Assembly (NCBI GenBank): GCA_046160725.1
Contig: JBJXHB010000115.1
Span: 1 to 6,638 of the forward strand
DNA length: 6,638 nucleotides
Direction: 5' to 3'
DNA from: JBJXHB01 sp046160725
GTDB lineage: Bacteria; Pseudomonadota; Gammaproteobacteria; Burkholderiales; Burkholderiaceae_C
Shown: piece after piece, positions 1-6,130 of the stretch
How the letters are laid out: every line of letters begins with the position of its first letter
Position numbering within the stretch: position 1 is the first letter of the stretch
The notes under the pieces: model-generated
Database searches by the model: none
The model's input: only the letters and a program-made list of their open reading frames with translations
Told to the model about the DNA's origin: nothing
Position numbers and translations under genes: made by a program

Positions 1-633
1 CCCCGCCTCGCGCAGGGCGGCCTCCAGCAGGGCCTCGACCATCCACATGCAGACCCGCTCCAGCTCGCGGTCGGACAGCTGCCAGATGTCGGTCAGCACC
101 ACGAACGACTCGATACCGAACAGCACCGACAAGGCCCGATGCAGCCGCAGCCGGGTGGCCGGCGGCAGCTCGGCGTCCATCGGGGCGAGCGCATGGTCGA
201 GCAGTCGGACGCGGTGGCCGCGACGGTAGGGCTCCTCCTCCAGCAGACCGGCGCGCTCCAGGCCCCAATGTTCCAGCGACATCTGCAGGGCGGCCCGCAG
301 CTCCGCCTCGCTCTCGCGGAACAGGGGCAGCGAGCGGCGGAACAGTTCGCGCACCCGGCCGCGGGCGTCCGGGTCGCTGGAGCTGAAGCCGCGGACGCTT
401 TCGAGCGAGGCGTCGATGACGGCTGTGCCCAGCGCACTGCGGCTGCCGAAATACCGGTAGGCCGTCGCCCGCGACACCTTGGCGCGCGTGGCGACCGCCG
501 CCACGGACGGCATGCGGCCCTGCTCGCGGATCAAGGCCACCGCGGTGCTCAGCAGCAAGTGGAAGGTGGCCGCCTTGACGCCGCGCTCGGGCGGCGGCGG
601 TGGGCGGGTGGGCTTCAGCTTCGGTGCGGGCAT
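1..633 (-). CDS. TetR/AcrR-family transcriptional regulator (C-terminus cut by window edge)
   Basis: Read on the minus strand from the ATG at 633-631, this frame stays open for 211 codons to the left edge with no stop. TetR proteins are usually about 190-230 residues, so only the very end should be missing. The N-terminus is a proline-rich tail (residues 9-15), followed by a typical TetR DNA-binding domain at about 22-68. Its helix-turn-helix, around 42-64, reads SVAAVATRAKVSRATAYRYF, with the family-typical A-x-YRYF-x-S ending. The rest, about 90-211, is helical and would form the ligand-binding and dimerisation domain; its ligand cannot be predicted. The gene is divergent from the catabolic operon across a 165-bp gap with an inverted repeat, the usual arrangement for a local repressor that also controls itself. 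A weak ribosome-binding sequence (GGGAAG, plus-strand 652-657) lies upstream, partly within a 5-bp GC stem (644-648 with 655-659). Family assignment is firm; repression of this operon is inferred. Confidence 0.9.
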   Translation of the reverse strand, partial: MPAPKLKPTRPPPPPERGVKAATFHLLLSTAVALIREQGRMPSVAAVATRAKVSRATAYRYFGSRSALGTAVIDASLESVRGFSSSDPDARGRVRELFRRSLPLFRESEAELRAALQMSLEHWGLERAGLLEEEPYRRGHRVRLLDHALAPMDAELPPATRLRLHRALSVLFGIESFVVLTDIWQLSDRELERVCMWMVEALLEAALREAG

Positions 634-669
634 TCGGGTTTGTCCGGGCGACTTCCCGGCCTGGCGCAA

Positions 670-699
670 TTGCGGCCGGCCGATCCGAGCCCCTATGAT
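670..699 (+). promoter_or_regulatory. Candidate sigma70-type promoter of the catabolic operon
   Basis: The sequence shows a -35-like TTGCGG at 670-675, an 18-base spacer, and TATGAT at 694-699, one base from the consensus -10. Transcription would start near 706 and give a leader of roughly 93 bases before the ATG at 799. The GAGAC-N4-GTCTC inverted repeat begins about 10 bases after that start, where a bound repressor would block elongation or open-complex formation. The -10 match is good and the -35 match is only 3 of 6. Assignment is by eye. Confidence 0.45.
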
Positions 700-724
700 G
701 CGTCAGTACCGATTTGAGACGCAA
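695..724 (-). promoter_or_regulatory. Candidate promoter of the TetR gene, overlapping the operon promoter
   Basis: On the minus strand, TTGCGT (plus 724-719) is followed after 18 bases by CATCAT (plus 700-695), a moderate -35/-10 pair. It would start transcription near 688 and give a leader of about 55 bases to the regulator ATG at 633. Its -10 occupies almost the same bases as the plus-strand TATGAT. Its -35 lies within the GAGAC-N4-GTCTC repeat, so a repressor bound there would also shut off its own gene. The match to consensus is weaker than on the plus strand. Confidence 0.35.
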
Positions 725-729
725 GTCTC
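716..729. promoter_or_regulatory. Inverted repeat GAGAC-N4-GTCTC, probable TetR operator
   Basis: A perfect 5-bp inverted repeat, GAGAC (716-720) and GTCTC (725-729), is separated by GCAA. It sits in the only AT-richer patch of the divergent intergenic region. Short palindromes of about 14-16 bp between a tetR gene and its divergent target are the standard operator layout of this family. The repeat lies just downstream of the predicted operon start site and overlaps the predicted -35 of the tetR promoter, so one bound dimer could regulate both directions. Binding is inferred. Confidence 0.55.
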
Positions 730-798
730 GTTTTCGGGTGTTGCCACCCACGGCACCGGCTCCAGTGGCCGGCTGCCTCCTTCGGAGATGTCGTCGCG

Positions 799-1686
799 AT
801 GCGACTGGCCAGCTGGAGCTGGGGCGGGCGGGACCATGCCGGTCTCGTCAGCGCCGACGGGGCCGAGCTGACGCCCCTGGCGTTGCCGGACGCCCGCCGG
901 GGCGTGCTCGGGCTGGTCGAGCGTCTGGCGGCCGGCGAGCCGCTTCCGCCGCCGGCCGGACCACGCCTGCCCGCCAGCGTCGTCAGCCTGCGGGCGCCAT
1001 TGCCGCGCCCGCGGCGCAACCTGTTCTGTGTGGGCCGCAACTACCGGGCCCATGCCGAGGAACTGGCCGGCACGGTGTTCCGGGACAGCGTGACCGGCGA
1101 CGACGCCTGGCCCATCATCTTCACCAAGCTGCCCGAGACCGTGGTCGGCCCGTTCGACCCGGTGCGGCTGCCCGGACGTGCCGTCACCGACCAGATCGAC
1201 TACGAGAGCGAGCTGGCCCTGGTCATCGGCCGCGGCGGCCGCGACATTCCGCGCAGTCGTGCCATGGATCATGTGCTGGGCTACACCGTGGTCAACGACG
1301 TCTCGGCGCGCGACGTGCAGGTGCGCCACAAGCAGTGGCATCTGGGCAAGAGCTTCGACACCTTCTGCCCGATGGGACCGTGGATCGTCACCGCCGATGA
1401 GTTGGACGGCCGCGATGTGCGCGTGCGCGGCTGGGTCACACCGGCCAGCGGCGCGACCGAGCTGCGCCAGGACGGCCGCACGCGCGACCTGATCCACGAC
1501 ATTCCGTCGCTGGTCGAGACCTGCTCGCGCGGCATCACCTTGGTGCCGGGCGACATCATCGCCACCGGCACGCCCAGCGGCGTCGGGATGGGATTTACGC
1601 CCCCGCGCTGGCTGCGTGCGGGCGATGTGTTCCGCATCGAGATCGATGGCATCGGCGCCATCGAGAACCGCTTCGAGGCCGGCTGA
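799..1686 (+). CDS. Fumarylacetoacetate hydrolase (FAH) family protein
   Basis: This 295-residue protein belongs to the FAH superfamily, cytoplasmic Mg/Mn enzymes that hydrolyse, hydrate or decarboxylate 2-oxo acids such as acylpyruvates, fumarylacetoacetate and 2-oxohept-3-enedioate. A variable N-terminal part (1-70) leads into the catalytic fold, which opens with NLFCVGRNYRAHAEE (74-88). The metal ligands expected for the family are E136 and E138 in DYESELALVIG and D167 in NDVSARDVQ. K184 in HLGKSFDTF and the TGTPSGVGMG loop (256-265) are also typical. The ATG at 799 is preceded by GGAG at 784-787. This is the first gene of the operon, downstream of the promoter and operator candidates, and its stop lies one base from the next start. 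Its place beside an alpha/beta hydrolase suggests a late step cleaving a 2-oxo or 1,3-dicarbonyl intermediate. The exact reaction cannot be assigned, because hydratases, hydrolases and decarboxylases of this family share these motifs. Confidence 0.9.
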   Translation: MRLASWSWGGRDHAGLVSADGAELTPLALPDARRGVLGLVERLAAGEPLPPPAGPRLPASVVSLRAPLPRPRRNLFCVGRNYRAHAEELAGTVFRDSVTGDDAWPIIFTKLPETVVGPFDPVRLPGRAVTDQIDYESELALVIGRGGRDIPRSRAMDHVLGYTVVNDVSARDVQVRHKQWHLGKSFDTFCPMGPWIVTADELDGRDVRVRGWVTPASGATELRQDGRTRDLIHDIPSLVETCSRGITLVPGDIIATGTPSGVGMGFTPPRWLRAGDVFRIEIDGIGAIENRFEAG

Positions 1687-1687
1687 C

Positions 1688-2473
1688 ATGGCCATCGTCT
1701 GGGTCGACCGCATGGCCGTGGATGTGCGCGGCGAAGGCGACGCCGTGGTGTTCATCCACGGCCTGGGCGGTACCATGAACGCCTGGACGCCGTTGCTGCC
1801 GGCGCTGCAGCGCTGGCGCTGCATCCGGCCCGAACTGCCGGGCGCCGGGCGGTCATCGAAGGCCTATGCGCTCTCGGGCACGCTCAGCGCCGAGAGCCAT
1901 GCCGAGGCGGTGCTCAAGGTGTGCGACGCGGTCGGTGCGCAGCGCGCCCACCTGGTCGGGCATTCCTTCGGCACCATCATCGCAGCCCACGTCGCCGCTG
2001 CGGCGCCGCAGCGGGTGCGCAGCCTCAGCCTGTTCGGCGCCATGGCCGAGCCGGTGCCGGCCCAGCGCGACGCCATGCGCCAGCGCGCCGCCGCCGCGCG
2101 CGAGCAGGGGCTGTTCGACATTGCCGAGGGCATATCGGAAGCTGCCCTGTCGGTCAGCAGCCGCCAGGGCCAGCCGGTGAGCGTGGCCTATGTGCGGGAC
2201 AGCATCGCGGCGCAGGACGCCGATGGTTTTGCCCGCAACTGCCTGGCCCTGGCCGAGGCCCGTGCGGCCCGGCTGGAACTGGTGCGCTGCCCGGTGCTGG
2301 TGGTCAACGGCGACGAGGATGTGGTGACCCCGCTGTCGCGGGCGCGGGAGCTGGCGCAGCGGCTGCCCGATGCCCGTGTCGAGGTGTTGTCGCGCTGCGG
2401 GCACTGGCCGACGCTGGAGCGCCCGCTGGAAAGCCAGCGGCTGCTGCGCGACTTCATCGAGCGGGTGCGCTGA
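1688..2473 (+). CDS. Alpha/beta-fold hydrolase (3-oxoadipate enol-lactonase-like)
   Basis: This 261-residue protein has the complete alpha/beta-hydrolase signature. The oxyanion-hole motif FIHGLGG lies at 22-28, the nucleophile elbow GHSFG has Ser93, the acid is Asp211 in NGDEDVVTP, and the catalytic His239 is in CGHWPTLERP. The lid region (about 118-190) is helical and rich in Ala and Arg. Size and motif spacing resemble the PcaD-type enol-lactonases and the C-C or ester hydrolases of aromatic breakdown, but these subfamilies overlap and the substrate is open. I chose the ATG at 1688, one base after the FAH stop, with GAGG at 1675-1678; a longer in-frame reading from 1616 would overlap the conserved FAH C-terminus and adds no family sequence. 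No signal peptide is visible, so it should be cytoplasmic. The very short gap implies translational coupling with the FAH gene, and the two probably act on consecutive intermediates. Confidence 0.88.
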   Translation: MAIVWVDRMAVDVRGEGDAVVFIHGLGGTMNAWTPLLPALQRWRCIRPELPGAGRSSKAYALSGTLSAESHAEAVLKVCDAVGAQRAHLVGHSFGTIIAAHVAAAAPQRVRSLSLFGAMAEPVPAQRDAMRQRAAAAREQGLFDIAEGISEAALSVSSRQGQPVSVAYVRDSIAAQDADGFARNCLALAEARAARLELVRCPVLVVNGDEDVVTPLSRARELAQRLPDARVEVLSRCGHWPTLERPLESQRLLRDFIERVR

Positions 2474-2496
2474 ACGCGCCGCAAGGAACCAGACCC

Positions 2497-3786
2497 ATGG
2501 CCGATGTGCTGTTTACCAATGTTCGCGTCTTCGACGGCGGCGGCGAGACGCCGTTCAGCGGCGAGGTGCTGGTGCAGGGCAATCGCATTGCGCGGGTGGC
2601 ACGGTCGGGCAGCGGCGGGCGGTCGGCGCCCATCGGCGGTGTCCAGACCATCGACGGCGCCGGCGCCTTCCTGATGCCGGGCATGGTGGAGGCGCATACC
2701 CATTTCTCCTGGAACGACCAGCCCAGCCTGGATGCCATCCAGCGCATGCCGCCGGAGGAGCACATTCTGTGGTGCGCCGAGGTCGCCAAGCGCTATCTGG
2801 ACATGGGCTGGACCAGCTGCGTCGGCGCCGCCGCAGCCAAGCCGCGGCTGGACGTGGTGATCCGCAATGCCATCAACAACGGCACCATCGTCGGCCCACG
2901 CTACCTGGCCGCCAGCCAGGAGATCACCGTGCCGGGTGGGCTCGGCGACACCACGATGCCGCACCTGCCGCAGCCGGAGTTCGCATTCGGTGCGGTGGTG
3001 TCGGGCGCCGAGGAGATGCGCCGCTGCGTGCGCATGTTTACCAAGTACGGCGTGGACACCTTGAAGATCAACCTGTCTGGCGAGTCCATCACCGGCATGC
3101 CGGGCGCGATGAGCCAGTTCACGCCCGAGGAGATCACCACTTGCGTGCAGGAGGCCAAGGCCTGGGGCAAGCGGGTGGCCGCACATGCGCGCTCGACCTG
3201 GTCGGTCAAGGAATGCGTGCGCCAGGGCATCGAGGTCATCTACCACGCCAGCTTCTGCGACGAAGAGGCGCTGGACATGCTGGAGGCCGCGAAGCTCAAC
3301 CACTTCGTCGCCCCTGGCCTGGCCTGGCTGATCAACACCTCGTTCCATGCCGAGCGCTGGGGCCTGACCCGGGACGTGGTCACGAAGATGGGCTATCCCC
3401 AGGAGCTGGAGGCGGCCATCGAGTCGATGAAGGGCCTGCGCCGCCGCGGGGTGCGCATCCTGCCCGGCGGCGACTACGGCTTCGCCTGGACGCCGCACGG
3501 CACCAACGCCCGGGACCTGGAGTACTTCGTCAAGCACATCGGCATGAGCACCATGGAGGCGCTGTTGTCGGCCACCGCCTGGGGCGGGCCGATGATGAAG
3601 ATGGGCAAGCAGCTGGGCTACATCCGCGAGGGCTACCTGGCCGACATCCTGCTGATCGACGGCGACCCGCTGGCCGACATCACTGTGCTGCAGCACAAGG
3701 AGCGCATCCTGGCGGTGATGAAGGACGGCGAGTTCCATCGCGCGCCACCGGTGCGGTCCGCACGGACCCATCGCTGGGCCGCCTGA
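2497..3786 (+). CDS. Metal-dependent amidohydrolase, first of tandem pair
   Basis: This 429-residue protein is of the amidohydrolase superfamily (HutI-like imidazolonepropionase/prolidase branch). A small N-terminal beta-sandwich (1-60) and its C-terminal partner (about 378-415, GYLADILLIDGDPL) flank the TIM-barrel. All six ligands of a two-metal centre are recognisable: H67 and H69 (EAHTHF), K190 (TLKINLSG, the probable carbamylated bridging lysine), H230 (AAHARS), H250 (IYHAS) and D326 (GGDYGF). Such enzymes hydrolyse C-N bonds in amides, lactams, ureas, imidazolones or Xaa-Pro peptides. Strongly conserved blocks shared with the next gene include KPRLDVV (115-121) and QEITVPGGLGD (141-151). 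The ATG at 2497 has AAGGA at 2483-2487; the frame stays open far upstream, but only this start gives the family N-terminus (MADVLFTNVRVFDG). No signal peptide is seen, so cytoplasmic. The substrate is unknown; its position before liv-type permease genes suggests it acts on the imported compound. Confidence 0.9.
   Translation: MADVLFTNVRVFDGGGETPFSGEVLVQGNRIARVARSGSGGRSAPIGGVQTIDGAGAFLMPGMVEAHTHFSWNDQPSLDAIQRMPPEEHILWCAEVAKRYLDMGWTSCVGAAAAKPRLDVVIRNAINNGTIVGPRYLAASQEITVPGGLGDTTMPHLPQPEFAFGAVVSGAEEMRRCVRMFTKYGVDTLKINLSGESITGMPGAMSQFTPEEITTCVQEAKAWGKRVAAHARSTWSVKECVRQGIEVIYHASFCDEEALDMLEAAKLNHFVAPGLAWLINTSFHAERWGLTRDVVTKMGYPQELEAAIESMKGLRRRGVRILPGGDYGFAWTPHGTNARDLEYFVKHIGMSTMEALLSATAWGGPMMKMGKQLGYIREGYLADILLIDGDPLADITVLQHKERILAVMKDGEFHRAPPVRSARTHRWAA
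3701..3730 (+). repeat. 30-base direct repeat, copy 1 (within first amidohydrolase)
   Basis: The 30 bases at 3701-3730 are identical to 5008-5037 in the second amidohydrolase. They encode the same peptide, RILAVMKDG, in the same codon phase near both C-termini. The identity extends to wobble positions, unlike most of the two genes. A shorter identical tract of 23 bases (3269-3291 and 4576-4598) also occurs. The source is gene duplication, with strong conservation or local gene conversion keeping these patches identical. Confidence 0.85.
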
Positions 3787-3806
3787 AGCCGACGCGGAGC
3801 CCGACG

Positions 3807-5093
3807 ATGAGCGAAACCCTGTTCACCAATGTCCGCATCCTCGACGGCAGCGGCGAGGGCCATCCCTCTGCCGGCAGCGTGCGGGTGCGCGGCAACCGCA
3901 TCGTGCAGGTCGGCCGCAGCACGGCGGCCATGCCGGCCGGCGACGCCCTGGTCATCGACGGCGCCGGCGCCACGCGGATGCCCGGCATGTGCGAGGCCCA
4001 TACCCATTTCAGCTGGAACGACGCAGCCACGCTGGGCGACATCCAGGTCATGCCGCTGGAGGAGCATGTGCTGTGGTGCGCCAAGGTGGCGCGCCAGTAC
4101 CTTGAGGCCGGCTTCACGTCCTGCGTCGGCGCGGCCTGCGCCAAGCCGCGTCTGGACGTGGTGACGCGCAACGCCATCAACAGCGGCCAGATCCCCGGGC
4201 CGCGCTACCTGGCGGCGTGCCAGGAGATCACCGTGCCCGGCGGCCTGGGCGACGAGCTGCCGCCGCACCTGCCTTTCCCGGACTACAGCTTCGGGGTGGT
4301 GGTCTATGGCGCGGAGGACATGCGGCGCCATGTGCGCCAGTACCTGAAGTACGGCGTCGACTCGATCAAGCTCAACCTGTCGGGCGACAACTTCGTACCC
4401 GGTGCCGGATCGCATACCAGCTGGAGGACCGATGCCGAGGTGGCGGTAGCCATGGAGGAGGTGCGCATGCGCGGCAAGCGCGGTATCGCCCATGCCCGCT
4501 CGGCGGCCAGTGTCCAGCAGGCATTGCGCCATGGCATCGACCTGATCTACCACGCCAGCTACACCGACGAGAAGACGCTGGACATGCTGGAGGCCGCGCG
4601 CGACCGCATCTTCGTGGCGCCGGGCATCAGCATCCTGTGGGCGCTGCTGTGGGAAGCCGAGCCCTGGGGCGTGACCCATGAGATGGCGGTGTCCTGGGGC
4701 TACGAGGACGAGTGGGGCGCGGCGGTGGAGTCGCTCAAGGCCATGCACCGCCGCGGCGTGCGCGTGCTGCCGGGTGGCGACTATGGCTTCGCCTTCAACA
4801 AGCACCTGCAGAACGCGCGCGACCTGGAGATCTTCGTCAAGCACCTGGGCTTCACGCCGCAGGAGGCGGTCCGCTCGGCCACCAAATTTGGCGGCCAGAT
4901 CATGATGCGGCCCCATGAGCTGGGCGAGGTCAAAGAGGGCTATCTGGCCGACCTGCTGCTGGTCGACGGCGACCCGCTGGCCCAGCTGTCCATCCTGCGC
5001 GACCCCAAGCGCATCCTGGCGGTGATGAAGGACGGCGTGTTTGCCAAGACGCCGCCGCTGTCCGGCGCCCGGGCCTGGGAGCGCGCGGCATGA
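3807..5093 (+). CDS. Metal-dependent amidohydrolase, second of tandem pair
   Basis: This 428-residue paralogue of the preceding gene aligns end to end with almost no gaps. Its metal ligands are all kept: H65 and H67, K188 (SIKLNLSG), H229 (IAHARS), H249 (IYHAS) and D325 (GGDYGF). Over residues 60-149, 69 of 90 positions are identical to the first copy by hand count; elsewhere identity drops. The clearest differences are the loop after barrel strand 4 (DNFVPGAGSHTSWR, 194-207, versus ESITGMPGAMSQFT) and the segment 273-290 (GISILWALLWEAEPWGVT versus GLAWLINTSFHAERWGLT). These loops probably line the substrate pocket, so the copies may handle different substrates, stereoisomers or successive steps; a heteromer is also possible. 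The ATG at 3807 has GGAG at 3796-3799, 20 bases after the previous stop; the frame is open far upstream, but the family N-terminus (MSETLFTNVRILDG) fixes the start. No signal peptide. The stop is TGA within ATGA at 5090-5093. Confidence 0.9.
   Translation: MSETLFTNVRILDGSGEGHPSAGSVRVRGNRIVQVGRSTAAMPAGDALVIDGAGATRMPGMCEAHTHFSWNDAATLGDIQVMPLEEHVLWCAKVARQYLEAGFTSCVGAACAKPRLDVVTRNAINSGQIPGPRYLAACQEITVPGGLGDELPPHLPFPDYSFGVVVYGAEDMRRHVRQYLKYGVDSIKLNLSGDNFVPGAGSHTSWRTDAEVAVAMEEVRMRGKRGIAHARSAASVQQALRHGIDLIYHASYTDEKTLDMLEAARDRIFVAPGISILWALLWEAEPWGVTHEMAVSWGYEDEWGAAVESLKAMHRRGVRVLPGGDYGFAFNKHLQNARDLEIFVKHLGFTPQEAVRSATKFGGQIMMRPHELGEVKEGYLADLLLVDGDPLAQLSILRDPKRILAVMKDGVFAKTPPLSGARAWERAA
5008..5037 (+). 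repeat. 30-base direct repeat, copy 2 (within second amidohydrolase)
   Basis: This is the partner of the identical 30 bases at 3701-3730, 1307 bp apart. Recombination between the copies would delete 1307 bp and leave one in-frame chimeric amidohydrolase, because both tracts have the same codon phase. Confidence 0.85.
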
Positions 5094-5131
5094 CACCCTG
5101 CGCCGCGTTCTGGCAGGAGCACCGCGCATGA
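5090..5131 (+). other. 13-codon mini-ORF bridging the second amidohydrolase and livH
   Basis: ATG at 5090-5092 overlaps the amidohydrolase stop as ATGA (5090-5093). The frame reads MTPCAAFWQEHRA and stops with TGA at 5129-5131, which overlaps the livH start as ATGA (5128-5131). The livH ribosome-binding sequence AGGAG (5115-5119) lies inside it. A ribosome finishing the amidohydrolase could restart here and be delivered exactly onto the livH start. The peptide looks unlike any functional product, so the likely role, if any, is translational coupling. The geometry is read directly; use as an ORF is inferred. Confidence 0.35.
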
Positions 5132-6075
5132 AGTCGCGCGCCGCGCTGTGGTGGTGGCTGCTGCTGGGCGGCCCGATCGCGCTGTTCAGCATCTGGGCCC
5201 TGGCCGACAACGCGCGCCTGTACCTGCTGACGCTGCTCAACGGCCTGACGCTGGCGTCGCTGTACTTCATCGTGGCCAGTGGCTTCACGCTGGTGTTCGG
5301 CCTGATGCGCAATGTGAACCTGGCGCATGGCTCGTTGTATCTGCTGGGCGGCTATATCGGCTTTATCTTGGCCGAGCAGACCGGCTGGTGGCTGCTGGCC
5401 ATCGCCGGCGGCTTTGCGGCGGCGGCCGTAGCCGGCCTGGTGATCCAGGTCGTGTTCCTGCGCCATATGCAGGGCGAGGAACTGCGCCAGACCATGGTCA
5501 CGATCGCGCTGTCGATCATCATCGCCGACCTCCTGCTGTGGGTCTTCACCGGCCAGGTGCACCAGATGGAGGCGCCGCAATGGTTGCAGGGACCGATCCG
5601 CGACATACCCATCATCCGCGCCTACTCCGCCTACCGGCTCAGCCTGCTGGGTTTCGGCATCGTGATCGGCCTGTTCCTGTGGTGGCTGCTCAGCCGCACC
5701 GCCGTCGGCGCCATGATCCGCGCCGGCGTCGATGACCGCCAGATGCTGGCCGCCGCCGGCGTCAACGTGAACATGGTCTTTGCCTTCACCTTCATGCTGG
5801 GCGCCGGGTTGGCCGGTTTCGGTGGCGTGATCGGCGCGGTCGAGTTGTCGATGGTGCCGGGCGAGGACACACGGCTGCTGCTGTCGTCGCTGATCGTGGT
5901 CATCGTCGGTGGCATGGGCAGCGTCGTCGGCGCGGCCATCGGCGCGGCCATCCTGGGCCTGGCCGAGACCTACGGTCTGGCCTATGCGCCGCCCTACAGC
6001 GTCGTGTTCACCTTCGTGATCCTGATCCTGGTGCTGGCCTTCCGGCCGCGCGGCATCCTGGGGCGGGCGACATGA
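5128..6075 (+). CDS. livH: Branched-chain amino acid-type ABC transporter permease, LivH family
   Basis: This 315-residue integral membrane protein matches the LivH branch of the hydrophobic amino acid uptake ABC family in length and pattern, with about eight or nine hydrophobic segments (roughly 8-27, 32-59, 67-82, 86-111, 121-141, 171-189, 212-240, 249-280 and 289-306). Family signatures are RNVNLAHGSLYLLGGYIG (61-78), the cytoplasmic ATPase-contact loop IRAGVDDRQMLAAAGVN (197-213), IVVIVGGMGSVVGAAIGA (256-273) and the C-terminal FRPRGILG (305-312). It would pair with the LivM-type permease encoded next, with LivG/LivF-type ATPases and a binding protein that are not in the window. The ATG at 5128 has a clear AGGAG at 5115-5119 with an 8-base gap; a reading from 5041 would overlap the amidohydrolase. 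Despite the name, many such importers carry amides, ureas or aromatic acids, so the cargo here is probably the substrate of the adjacent enzymes (inference). Confidence 0.92.
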   Translation: MKSRAALWWWLLLGGPIALFSIWALADNARLYLLTLLNGLTLASLYFIVASGFTLVFGLMRNVNLAHGSLYLLGGYIGFILAEQTGWWLLAIAGGFAAAAVAGLVIQVVFLRHMQGEELRQTMVTIALSIIIADLLLWVFTGQVHQMEAPQWLQGPIRDIPIIRAYSAYRLSLLGFGIVIGLFLWWLLSRTAVGAMIRAGVDDRQMLAAAGVNVNMVFAFTFMLGAGLAGFGGVIGAVELSMVPGEDTRLLLSSLIVVIVGGMGSVVGAAIGAAILGLAETYGLAYAPPYSVVFTFVILILVLAFRPRGILGRAT

Positions 6076-6103
6076 GCGCGCCGGGCCGCTCCCAAGCGCT
6101 CAT
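6072..6103 (+). promoter_or_regulatory. Predicted RNA hairpin over the livH stop codon
   Basis: ATGAGCGC (6072-6079) is perfectly complementary to GCGCTCAT (6096-6103), giving an 8-bp stem with a 16-base loop. No run of T follows, so it does not look like an intrinsic terminator. A ribosome at the livH stop would cover the left arm. The right arm can alternatively pair with TGAGCGC at 6135-6141 next to the livM start. Confidence 0.35.
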
Positions 6104-6120
6104 ACCGGAGTGCGCAGCAC

Positions 6121-6126
6121 GGAGGT
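6121..6126 (+). promoter_or_regulatory. Strong ribosome-binding site of livM (GGAGGT)
   Basis: GGAGGT is six bases of near-perfect Shine-Dalgarno sequence, seven bases before the GTG at 6134. A TGA in the livM frame at 6128-6130 excludes any earlier start, so this site favours GTG 6134 over the next in-frame candidate, ATG 6161, which would be 34 bases away. Confidence 0.7.
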
Positions 6127-6130
6127 TTGA

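Noticed and set aside
139..717. A 192-codon plus-strand frame opposite the TetR gene
   Set aside because: The minus strand here encodes a clear TetR helix-turn-helix protein; the plus frame is low-complexity Arg/Gly/Ala-rich and runs through the promoter candidates.
756..772. A 5-bp GC inverted repeat (CCGGC/GCCGG) in the operon leader
   Set aside because: The stem is short, lacks a T-run and is the kind of pairing expected by chance at this GC content.
788..871. A 27-codon upstream frame (ATG at 788) overlapping the FAH start
   Set aside because: Its only ribosome-binding candidate (GGAG, 784-787) touches the ATG with no spacer, so it would not initiate well, whereas the same site is usable for ATG 799.
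1616..1687. A 24-residue N-terminal extension of the alpha/beta hydrolase
   Set aside because: It overlaps the conserved C-terminus of the FAH protein in another frame, and the extra residues do not resemble the family; ATG 1688 lies one base after the upstream stop with GAGG upstream.
703..1824. A 373-codon open frame on the minus strand across the FAH gene, the start of the alpha/beta hydrolase gene and the promoter region
   Set aside because: It is opposite the strongly conserved FAH-family gene and runs into the divergent control region; its composition is that of a shadow frame.
2188..3771. A 527-codon open frame on the minus strand across the first amidohydrolase
   Set aside because: It lies opposite a gene with full family motifs, its translation is Arg/Ala/His/Gln-rich without recognisable domains, and long antisense frames are routine in very GC-rich coding DNA.
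5041..5127. A 29-residue N-terminal extension of LivH
   Set aside because: It overlaps the amidohydrolase C-terminus and is Arg/Pro-rich; ATG 5128 has a well-spaced AGGAG and begins directly before the first hydrophobic segment.
3633..5312. A 559-codon open frame on the minus strand across the second amidohydrolase and the start of livH
   Set aside because: It is the same artefact: it crosses two unrelated genes and their junction, mirrors their codon bias and contains no recognisable protein family.
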